A stretch of DNA of 32,801 nucleotides from the NCBI GenBank assembly GCA_016931085.1, contig JAFGFO010000211.1, forward strand, positions 1-32,801. The letters run 5' to 3'. The DNA comes from Thermoflexales bacterium (GTDB taxonomy: Bacteria > Chloroflexota > Anaerolineae > Fen-1058). The notes under the pieces are model-generated. The model saw only the letters and a list, made by a program, of their open reading frames with translations, was not told the origin of the DNA and searched no databases. The translations under genes and the position numbers were made by a program. Shown here piece after piece: positions 15,943 through 22,503 of the stretch. Numbering within the stretch: the stretch's first letter is position 1; the number at the start of each line of letters is the position of its first letter.

Positions 15943-15971
15943 TTGCTTGAGGCTGGTGGATATGGTAGAAT
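15943..15971 (+). promoter_or_regulatory. Promoter of the GH13-like lipoprotein gene
   Basis: TTGCTT (15943-15948) and TAGAAT (15966-15971) have 17-bp spacing. AGGAGGTG (15982-15989) and the ATG at 15995 follow. Confidence 0.55.
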
Positions 15972-15994
15972 GGCGGTATCCAGGAGGTGTTTTT

Positions 15995-17521
15995 ATGTTT
16001 CGACGAGCACATGTGTATCTGCTTCTCGCCAGCCTGCTGCTGAGCGCCTGCCAGCGCCAGCCAGCCACCCCGACGCCGCGCCGGGTGCTGCCCACATTTA
16101 CCCCCACCGTCACCATGCCGACCTCCACTCCCCTGCCGGCCGGCAGCCCGGCCTGGTTCCGCACTACCGTGGTGTACCAGGTCTTTCCGCGCAGCTTTGA
16201 GGACAGCGACGGCGACGGCGTGGGTGACCTGGCCGGCATCACGCAGCAGTTGGACTATCTCAACAGCCTGGGCATCACAGCACTGCACCTTCTGCCGGTC
16301 TTTGGCGCCGCCAGCCCCGACGGATACGCCGTCACCGATCACCTGACCGTTTCACCCGACCTGGGCACGCAGCAGGACCTGGCCACGCTGGTAGACGAGG
16401 CGCACCTGCGCGGCATACGCGTCATCCTGGATTTCCCCATCGCCTATAGCTCGGACCAACACGCCTTTTTCCAAGAAGCCTATCGCAATCCCGAATCCGC
16501 CTACAGCCCGTGGTATGTGTGGCAAAACGAGGCCCACACGAAATACGAATCGTTCGGCAACGACAAGACCTTGCCCTTGCTCAACCTGGAAAACGCCGAG
16601 GTGCAGCGCTACTTGTTGGAAACCGCGCGCTATTGGCTGGACGTGAACAACGACGGCAACCTGACCAACGGGCCAGATGGCTTCAACTTTCCCGACGCCT
16701 CGCTGGTGCCGGCCGGATTCTGGCAGGCGCTGCGCGCCGACGTGAAAGCAATCCAGGCCGATTTTGTGCTGTTGGGCGAGGTCGAGGCCAGCCAGACCGA
16801 CGAGATGACGCCCTACTTTGCCCACCTGGACGCGCTGTTCGACGACCCGCTCTACGGGGTCCTGGCCGGCAGCCCAGACAAGAGCGCCGACGGAGTGCTG
16901 GGCGGGCGCGCGACCTCGGAGGCGATCATGACGCAACTGCAGGCCGAGGCCGAGCGTTTCCCACCCGCCGCCCAAGTCGTGCGCTTCGCCAGCCGCCACA
17001 CCACCAACCGCCTGGCCAGCGAGCTGGGAGGCAGCCTGGCGCGCCAGAAGCAGGCCGCCGCGCTCATCCTGACCCTGCCCGGCACGCCGTTGGTGTATTA
17101 CGGCGAAGAGCTCGGCCTGAAAGGCAACCGCGGCGCAGCCACCGGGCCGATGGACTGGGCCGCCGTCCAGGCACAGGACGGCCAGGACGGCTCGCTGCTC
17201 GAGGCCTATCGCTCGATGATCGGCCAACGGCACGCCTACTCTGCCCTCAGCCTGGGCGGCTTTCAATACGTCGAGACCGCCAAGTGCCCAACTTGCCTGG
17301 CGTATTGGCGATGGGACAAGAATGATTTTTACCTGGTGCTGCTCAACCTGAGCGACGAAACGCAGGCCACCACGATCGATTTCACCAATCCGCCCCGCCC
17401 GGTGCGAGGGGCCGGGGAAGACGTGCTGCGCGGCGGGACCGTCAGCGTGCCGTCGAACGGCCGCTACACGCTGACGATCGAGGGAGGAGACGTGCGGATC
17501 TTGCACTGGGGGAAACCGTGA
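15995..17521 (+). CDS. GH13 (alpha-amylase family) lipoprotein lacking catalytic residues
   Basis: 508-aa lipoprotein with the alpha-amylase (beta/alpha)8 fold. AGGAGGTG lies 5 nt before the ATG. The signal peptide ends in a lipobox with Cys19 (LLSAC), then a Pro/Thr linker to about residue 50. The fold is recognisable from VVYQVFPRSFEDSDGDGVGD, a region around WYVWQN, and PGTPLVYYGEELGL. The four GH13 signature regions are eroded. Region I is DFPIAYSS (146-153; the usual Asn-His is Ala-Tyr). Region II is DGFNFPDA, where the usual Arg is Asn231 and the nucleophile Asp is Pro233. Region IV is SRHTTN (333-338), where Asn-His-Asp is Arg-His-Thr. Only the acid/base Glu262 (GEVE) remains. It is therefore probably a non-hydrolysing sugar-binding or structural protein, not an amylase. 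Confidence 0.88.
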   Translation: MFRRAHVYLLLASLLLSACQRQPATPTPRRVLPTFTPTVTMPTSTPLPAGSPAWFRTTVVYQVFPRSFEDSDGDGVGDLAGITQQLDYLNSLGITALHLLPVFGAASPDGYAVTDHLTVSPDLGTQQDLATLVDEAHLRGIRVILDFPIAYSSDQHAFFQEAYRNPESAYSPWYVWQNEAHTKYESFGNDKTLPLLNLENAEVQRYLLETARYWLDVNNDGNLTNGPDGFNFPDASLVPAGFWQALRADVKAIQADFVLLGEVEASQTDEMTPYFAHLDALFDDPLYGVLAGSPDKSADGVLGGRATSEAIMTQLQAEAERFPPAAQVVRFASRHTTNRLASELGGSLARQKQAAALILTLPGTPLVYYGEELGLKGNRGAATGPMDWAAVQAQDGQDGSLLEAYRSMIGQRHAYSALSLGGFQYVETAKCPTCLAYWRWDKNDFYLVLLNLSDETQATTIDFTNPPRPVRGAGEDVLRGGTVSVPSNGRYTLTIEGGDVRILHWGKP

Positions 17522-17526
17522 AGAAA

Positions 17527-17567
17527 TTGTTAATTATTAATTGTTAATTGTTAATTGTTAATTTTAA
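17527..17567. repeat. 7-bp tandem repeat TTGTTAA/TTATTAA
   Basis: Five full heptamers (17527-17561) and a partial sixth start 5 bp after the GH13 stop and reach nearly to the next gene's ATG at 17577. Because each unit carries TAA and 7 is not a multiple of 3, the tract has stops in all reading frames on both strands. The same repeat recurs at 27589-27630. Confidence 0.9.
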
Positions 17568-17576
17568 GAAAAAGAG

Positions 17577-18722
17577 ATGATAAACGACGAGGATCCCAAA
17601 GAGTGGCTGGCGCAGATCGAGCAGGCTCCAGAGTCGGCGCCGGGTATGACCCGGCTGCTCATCACGCGGTTGATGCGGCTGGAGGAGGAGAACGAGGCGC
17701 TCAGGGACGCCAACAGCACGCTCAGGCGGAAAATAGACACCCAGGCGCACCAAAAGGAGGTTGACGAGCTGTCTCGTCAAATCGAGGCCCTGGCACGCCT
17801 GGTCAAGGCGCGCTCCCAAAAGCACGCGCCGCCCGAAGCGCTCATCCTGTGGGCCGCCAACGGCCACGCGCTGGCGCTCGACATGCAGCTTGGCGAGCTA
17901 GACGAATCCTCGCTGGTCAAGTACGCCTTCCGCTTCCCGGCCAGGGTCAATCTGCACCTGTTGGCCGCGCCGCTGGCCGAAGAGATCTTGCTCCTGACCA
18001 ACCTGGGCCAGGCGGCTGTCTTCAAGGTAGAGGAGTTGGCCAGGGTCACGGGGGAGGCGGCCAACTGGCACAAGATACCGGATCTGCGCCTGGGCGGCGG
18101 CGAGTTTGTCGCCCTCATGACGCCCATCGGCGGCCTGCCCCTAGGTCACAGCCTGGTGGCGGCCAGCCGGGAAGGGCAAGTCCGCAGTATCATGCGCTGG
18201 AGCGTGAATCGTTTCCTACAAGAGCGGCAGTTTGGGCGCGGCGTAGCGGTGGATCGGGACGTCCAGCACTGCGCCCAGGTGTGCTTTGAGCAGGGGGCCG
18301 AGGTCTTGTTGTTCACGAACAGGGGCCTGTTCCTGCGCTTTCCAGAAAGCAGCATGAGCCCCAGCCTGGCGCCAGGGATCAAGCTGGGCAAGGGCGAGTA
18401 TGTGGTGGAGATGGTGCTGAGCGACCGGCCAGAGCAGGAAGTGTTGATCGTGGACGCTGCAGGCAAGGGGGGTAGGCGTGCCCTCAAGAGCCTGCCGGCC
18501 AAATCGATGGGGACCAGGCCCCAGCCGGCGTGTAGCATGGAAGACGTGTTGGGGGTCAGGTTGGTGGGCGAATACGATCAGGTGGCGGTGCTGATGCAAA
18601 ACGGGCGGCTGGCCATCTTGGACGTGGACCGGGCGCCTCACCTGAGTCGTTCCGGCCCGCTGGCTGCCCTGCCTGGCGTCACGCACGGCGTGCGCGCGTT
18701 CACGTCGTTCAAGAGTTTTTAA
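17577..18722 (+). CDS. Coiled-coil protein with DNA gyrase A C-terminal-like beta-pinwheel
   Basis: 381-aa protein. Residues 30-80 form a leucine-zipper-like coiled coil (RLEEENEALRDAN, DELSRQIEALARLV). From about residue 85 the chain is built of repeated beta-blade units like those of the GyrA/ParC C-terminal DNA-wrapping domain: EILLLTNLGQAAVF, EVLLFTNRGLFLRF, EVLIVDAAGKGGRRAL and VAVLMQNGRLAIL, with GIKLGKGEYVVEMV between blades. It has no breakage-reunion domain, no active-site tyrosine region and no GyrA-box (QRRGGKG). It is thus a free-standing pinwheel, possibly a dimeric DNA-binding or regulatory protein; this is inference. AAAGAG sits directly before the ATG. A repeat tract lies upstream and another repeat starts at its stop codon. 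Confidence 0.78.
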   Translation: MINDEDPKEWLAQIEQAPESAPGMTRLLITRLMRLEEENEALRDANSTLRRKIDTQAHQKEVDELSRQIEALARLVKARSQKHAPPEALILWAANGHALALDMQLGELDESSLVKYAFRFPARVNLHLLAAPLAEEILLLTNLGQAAVFKVEELARVTGEAANWHKIPDLRLGGGEFVALMTPIGGLPLGHSLVAASREGQVRSIMRWSVNRFLQERQFGRGVAVDRDVQHCAQVCFEQGAEVLLFTNRGLFLRFPESSMSPSLAPGIKLGKGEYVVEMVLSDRPEQEVLIVDAAGKGGRRALKSLPAKSMGTRPQPACSMEDVLGVRLVGEYDQVAVLMQNGRLAILDVDRAPHLSRSGPLAALPGVTHGVRAFTSFKSF

Positions 18723-18784
18723 ACCACAAAATACACAAAGGGCACAAAGGTTTCTCCTTCGTGTTCTTCGTGTCCTGCGTGGTT
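18722..18784. repeat. Palindromic intergenic repeat (AACCAC...GTGGTT)
   Basis: Imperfect inverted repeat: AACCAC pairs with GTGGTT at the ends, and CACAAAGG with CCTTCGTG in the middle, around TTTCT. It starts at the stop codon of the pinwheel gene and ends just before the Hsp70 gene. The same kind of sequence (tgtgtcctgtgtggctctg) appears inside the NfeD signal-peptide coding region at about 7885-7915. Confidence 0.75.
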
Positions 18785-18808
18785 ATGATTACGTTCAAGG
18801 TTTTTAAT

Positions 18809-20170
18809 GTGAGACACGGGACAGCGATCGGCATTGACTTTGGCACGACCAATTCGAGCGCGGCCATCTACGATGGGCAGAGTGTGCGTTTGCTTCCCAT
18901 CGACCGTCACGGCGAAGCGCCCGAAGTGGTCAAAACCATCCTGTACATCACCCGCGACGGGAAGCAATCGATCGGCGAAGAGGCTGTGCAGAACTACCAG
19001 CAGGATAACATCTCCCGCGCGCGCCGCTTTGTGAAAAAATGGGTGGGGGAAATCTCCTACCGGGGCGGCGACATGTTCTACGTGACCGACGTTTACGCCT
19101 ATGTGGACGAGCTGGCGCCTGGCCGGCTGCTGCAATATCTGAAAACGGCCCTGCGCATGCCAGGCTACGGAGGCACGTCGGTGTTTGGCCAGCGCTACAG
19201 CGCCGAGGACCTGGCGACCGTCTACCTGCGCGCGCTCAAAGAGCGCGTGGAAGCGCTCCTCGAGCGGCCGGTGAAGCGCGCCGTGTTGGGCCGGCCGGTG
19301 CACATGGCCGGCGGGGCTGGGTACAGCGGCGGCGAGGCCGATGCCCAGGTTGAGGGGCGCTTGGTGAGCGCTGCCCGGCGAGCCGGCTTTGTGGACGTCC
19401 AGCTCGAACTCGAGCCGGTCGCCGCCGCGTTGGAATACGGATCCAGGATCAGCCGGGCGGAAAACGTCCTCGTCTTTGACTTTGGCGGCGGCACGCTGGA
19501 CATCACCGTCATCCGCATCGGGGATAAAGAAGCGCGCGTCTTTTCGACCGGTGGGATAGACGTCGCCGGCAGCAACTTTGACTCGGCCATCGTCGGGGCC
19601 AAGCTGCTGGCCCACTTTGCCTACGGCACCCATTACGGCCAGGACAAGCGTCCTTTTCCGAGGGACATTGTCGAGCAGATGTGCGATTGGCAGACGCTGG
19701 CGGCGCTTGGCACGCTCGAAATGAAGGGCTTTTTCGACCGGGTCGGCGCGACTTCCGACCACCCGGCCCGGGTCGAGAACCTGGAGTCGCTGATCTTTAA
19801 TGAGTACGGTTACAGCCTGTACAGCCAGGTAGAGCAGGCCAAGATTCGCCTGTCGAACGAGTATGCGGCGGCGATCGAGCTGCAAGGCGAAGGGATTTCT
19901 GTCTGGCAGATGCTCACCCGCGCTCAGTTCGAGGCGATCATTACCGATTATCGCCGGCAGGTAGAGGACTGCCTGCTGGAAACCGTGCGCGCCTCTGGCC
20001 TCGGCCTGGAGCAGATCGACCGCGTCGTGGCGACCGGAGGATCTTCGAGCATCCCAAGTTTTAGCCAGATGTTAGCCGCCCTCTTTGGCCCGGCCAAGCT
20101 GGTCAAGACCAGCGTGTTCACCAGCGTCACCGCCGGCCTGGCCATCAAGGCCTACGAGCTTTTCAGGTAG
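18809..20170 (+). CDS. Hsp70-family protein, YegD-like, without substrate-binding domain
   Basis: 453-aa actin/Hsp70-fold ATPase. It has phosphate loop 1 (GIDFGTTNSS), phosphate loop 2 (VFDFGGGTLDIT) and the adenosine motif (VVATGGSSSIPSF). The chain ends right after the nucleotide-binding domain, so the DnaK substrate-binding beta-sandwich and lid are absent, as in YegD-type proteins. The start is set at GTG 18809, with AAGG 8 nt upstream and the canonical Hsp70 N-terminus directly after it. In-frame ATG 18785 and GTG 18761 are alternatives, but they lie against or inside the palindromic repeat. The TAG stop (20168-20170) is the first three bases of a TAGGGGC palindrome. Confidence 0.88.
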   Translation: MRHGTAIGIDFGTTNSSAAIYDGQSVRLLPIDRHGEAPEVVKTILYITRDGKQSIGEEAVQNYQQDNISRARRFVKKWVGEISYRGGDMFYVTDVYAYVDELAPGRLLQYLKTALRMPGYGGTSVFGQRYSAEDLATVYLRALKERVEALLERPVKRAVLGRPVHMAGGAGYSGGEADAQVEGRLVSAARRAGFVDVQLELEPVAAALEYGSRISRAENVLVFDFGGGTLDITVIRIGDKEARVFSTGGIDVAGSNFDSAIVGAKLLAHFAYGTHYGQDKRPFPRDIVEQMCDWQTLAALGTLEMKGFFDRVGATSDHPARVENLESLIFNEYGYSLYSQVEQAKIRLSNEYAAAIELQGEGISVWQMLTRAQFEAIITDYRRQVEDCLLETVRASGLGLEQIDRVVATGGSSSIPSFSQMLAALFGPAKLVKTSVFTSVTAGLAIKAYELFR

Positions 20171-20242
20171 GGGCAGACCCCTATGTCTGCCCTGGGCAAC
20201 CGCTCGGCTGATCTCGCGCCGAAGCCACAGGGGGCGCCCCTA
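20168..20242. repeat. 75-bp TAGGGGC...GCCCCTA palindromic element between convergent genes
   Basis: TAGGGGC (20168-20174) and GCCCCTA (20236-20242) are inverted ends of one element that fills exactly the space between the Hsp70 and protease genes. Both genes end in TAG inside the two arms. An inner hairpin (GCAGAC...GTCTGC, about 20173-20192) lies near the left end. Probably works as a bidirectional terminator. Confidence 0.75.
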
Positions 20243-21235
20243 CACCACGATTTCGACCCGCAGCGCGTCAAGCACATCTTGAATGGGGTTGATGAGCGTC
20301 GCCACCTCGGAGCCGGCGAACAACAGTCCCACCACGCGGTTCTGGTCGTCGAGGACAGCCGAGCCGCTGTCGCCGCCCTGGCTCATCGCACCCGCCATCA
20401 ACTGACCGTGAAACAGCGCCGGGCAGCCGGCATAATCGATCGTGACCGTGACGTCGATTTGCGTGATCCGGCCCTGGGTATAGCCGCTGGTGCGCCCAAA
20501 CTTGTGGATGCGGGTGCCCAGGCTGGCCAGGCCAACCCCTGCCGGGCGGCCGATTTGCATGATATCGGGCGAGACCAGGCCAGGCAGCGGGCGGGCCAAG
20601 GCACAGTCCACGTGATTGCCGCCGCCTCCCGCGGGTGGCTGCTCCCCGCCTTGTCCAAAAGCGGCGATCAACTTGATCACGGTCGGCGCGCAGCCCGATT
20701 GGGTAGGAGGCGAAGACTGGCCAAAGTCGAGCGGGATGAATTCGACCAGCTCGGCAACCTTGTCATCCAGGGTCCCGCCATCCAGCGTACCCGGCTGCAG
20801 GATGGCATCGCCGGCCTTGGCATCGTTCACGTTGGCCAGCACGTGATTGTTGCTCAGGATGAAAATCTCGTCCCCGCGCCGCACCAGGCAGCCAAAAGTG
20901 CCGGCGGTGACGGCGTGGTGGCCGATCGAGGCGCCGGGCTGGGCCGGGCGCATCTTCTTCTGCGGGTTCTGCAAGGCGCGAAAGACGCCCGTTTCGATGA
21001 CGTCGGTCTTGATTTGCCCCAGCAGCTTGGGGATGAGGTCAATGGTGGCCAATTGTGCCAGAGGCAGTTTGTGCGAGACCGAGATGACGATGCACGGCTC
21101 ATCGGTTTGCGAGTCGCCGGCGATTTTAAAGCCCACCCCGCAGCCAATCACGTTGGCCTTGCTCAACAGCTCGTCCAGGTACTGCCGCTTGATGCTGATC
21201 GCTTCGGTGATGAGTTGGGTCAACAGATCCGGCAT
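20240..21235 (-). CDS. Trypsin-like serine protease with N-terminal GVG-type domain
   Basis: 331-aa chymotrypsin-fold protease without a signal peptide. The N-terminal domain (1-88) carries NVIGCGVGFK, PCIVISVSHK and TDVIETGVFRAL. The protease part has the catalytic triad His131 (LSNNHVLA), Asp210 (NHVDCALA) and Ser290 (QGGDSGSAVL). A Gly-rich loop (196-207) precedes the Asp. GAGGAGA lies about 6 nt before ATG 21235. It sits 18 nt behind a gene encoding a free copy of its own N-terminal domain. The stop codon is part of the palindromic element at 20168-20242. Substrate unknown; an intracellular location is inferred from the missing signal. Confidence 0.88.
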   Translation of the reverse strand: MPDLLTQLITEAISIKRQYLDELLSKANVIGCGVGFKIAGDSQTDEPCIVISVSHKLPLAQLATIDLIPKLLGQIKTDVIETGVFRALQNPQKKMRPAQPGASIGHHAVTAGTFGCLVRRGDEIFILSNNHVLANVNDAKAGDAILQPGTLDGGTLDDKVAELVEFIPLDFGQSSPPTQSGCAPTVIKLIAAFGQGGEQPPAGGGGNHVDCALARPLPGLVSPDIMQIGRPAGVGLASLGTRIHKFGRTSGYTQGRITQIDVTVTIDYAGCPALFHGQLMAGAMSQGGDSGSAVLDDQNRVVGLLFAGSEVATLINPIQDVLDALRVEIVV

Positions 21236-21253
21236 AGTGTCTCTCCTCGAGGT

Positions 21254-21511
21254 CTAAAACGCCCGGAACGGGCCTGTCTCTTGGACGTCGACTGGCACGT
21301 TTTCTAGAACGCGCGGGATCACGTCGCGCGGGTCAAGCTCCGCCAGCCTTTTTTTCTGGCTGACCGACACGACGATGCACACCTGATCGGTGTCATGCCC
21401 GGCGCGCTGCCTGAAGCCGACGCCAACCCCCACCACGTTGCGCTTTCTCATCAAGGCACGCTCGTGCTTTTTTTTGACAGCCAGGGCATAGCTCAACTCT
21501 TGATCGGACAT
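21254..21511 (-). CDS. Free-standing copy of the protease N-terminal domain
   Basis: 85-aa protein paralogous to the first 88 residues of the serine protease directly downstream. NVVGVGVGF, VCIVVSVSQKK, DPRDVIPRVL and VDVQETGPFRAF align with NVIGCGVGF, PCIVISVSHK, ATIDLIPKLL and TDVIETGVFRAL. AAGGAG precedes the ATG, and 18 nt separate it from the protease gene. It may act as an inhibitor, folding helper or oligomerisation partner of the protease; this is inference. It ends exactly where the protease part would begin. Confidence 0.85.
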   Translation of the reverse strand: MSDQELSYALAVKKKHERALMRKRNVVGVGVGFRQRAGHDTDQVCIVVSVSQKKRLAELDPRDVIPRVLENVPVDVQETGPFRAF

Positions 21512-21525
21512 GGCGCACTCCTTAC

Positions 21526-21552
21526 AAGGGCAACCCCGCGGGGGTGCCCCTA
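21526..21552. repeat. AGGGGCA-type palindrome at the MBL gene end
   Basis: AAGGGCAACCCC and GGGGGTGCCCCT pair with a GC loop and one mismatch. On the minus strand the element starts with TAGGGGC, whose TAG is the stop of the MBL-fold gene, and ends just before the Shine-Dalgarno of the 85-aa gene. Confidence 0.65.
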
Positions 21553-22401
21553 TGGCTCCGAACGGTAGATTTCATAAGCGCGTTCCAGCCCGGCCTTGAC
21601 GCGGCGTTGCACCAGCTCGCGCTCGTCGTCGCGGGCAGGGAATGCGGGCATCAAGTCCTGGACCAAGCTCGCGGCTTGTGAGCGGGGTTGACCGGAGCGG
21701 ACGAGCCGGCGAACGCGCCGGCGAACATCCAGCAAATAGTGATACAGCCGGTCAACGTCATCCAAGCTGGCAACGGCGCCGCCGCGCCCAGGGACAATCG
21801 TGAGCGGCTGTGTCTTTTTCCGGTTCAGCTTTTTCAACAGTGTGATCCAGGTCTCCAGGTCCGCCTCGGCCAGGGAGGGGTGCGCGCCGCAGGTGACGGT
21901 ATCGCCGGCGAACAGCACGTTTCGCTCGGGCAAGAGGACCCACAAACTAGAGGGAGTAGGGCCGCCCACGTGCTGCACCACAATCGGCGTCGAGCCGCGA
22001 TAGAAGGTCAGTTGGCGGCCAAGCGTCAATTGGGGAAGCACGAGCCGCCAGCCAGCGGTGATCTCCAGCGACGCTTCGGGCGCAGAGTGGCTCAACAAGT
22101 CGGCTGTCTGTTGACGAAAGACCTCGCCATAGCCTTTCATCGTTTCCCAGCCAGATTCGTGGGCCACGGTGGCCCCCTCCAGGTATTGAGCGCCTAAAAC
22201 GCGGTCGCGCTGCACGTCGGTGTACACAATATAGCGCACCGGCTTGGGCGTCAGCTTGGCCAGGCGCGCGCGCCAGGCGCGCGCGTCAGCCGGCAGCGTG
22301 GGGCTGTCCACACAGATGACGTCTTCCTTCGTGACGATCGCCCCCACGGTGACGCCGTGATAACCCGATTCAACATAGACTCCATGTGTGATTTCTTGCA
22401 T
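21550..22401 (-). CDS. MBL-fold protein with lost metal ligands
   Basis: 283-aa protein of the metallo-beta-lactamase fold. The scaffold is clear: DVICVDSPTLP, then a strand leading to the metal loop, GATVAHE, and SLWVLLPERNVLFAGDT. The metal motif T-H-x-H-x-D-H reads T61-D-V-Q-R-D-R67, so all three His are replaced. The next ligand in the usual G-H-T-P-G-S stretch is Pro148 (GGPTPSS). Only Asp66 and Asp167 remain. A zinc-dependent hydrolase role is therefore unlikely; it may bind a ligand or a partner. AAGGAAG lies 7 nt before the ATG, and TATAAT (22434-22429) lies about 28 bp upstream. Confidence 0.85.
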   Translation of the reverse strand: MQEITHGVYVESGYHGVTVGAIVTKEDVICVDSPTLPADARAWRARLAKLTPKPVRYIVYTDVQRDRVLGAQYLEGATVAHESGWETMKGYGEVFRQQTADLLSHSAPEASLEITAGWRLVLPQLTLGRQLTFYRGSTPIVVQHVGGPTPSSLWVLLPERNVLFAGDTVTCGAHPSLAEADLETWITLLKKLNRKKTQPLTIVPGRGGAVASLDDVDRLYHYLLDVRRRVRRLVRSGQPRSQAASLVQDLMPAFPARDDERELVQRRVKAGLERAYEIYRSEP

Positions 22402-22428
22402 ATCAGGCTTCCTTATGCCATTAGCTCC

Positions 22429-22434
22429 ATTATA
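22429..22434 (-). promoter_or_regulatory. -10 box of the MBL-fold gene
   Basis: A perfect TATAAT on the minus strand, 27 bp before ATG 22401. No convincing -35 hexamer is seen at 15-19 bp. Confidence 0.45.
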
Positions 22435-22503
22435 ACATATTCTGAGCTACGAGCACGTCGCGGCGGTCCAGTCAAAGAGCAGGCTTATTGACGCCGCGAA
22501 ACA

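Noticed and set aside
18719..19885. 388-codon minus-strand frame over the Hsp70 gene
   Set aside because: Antisense shadow of a gene with all Hsp70 motifs; its C-terminal codons are only the palindromic repeat.
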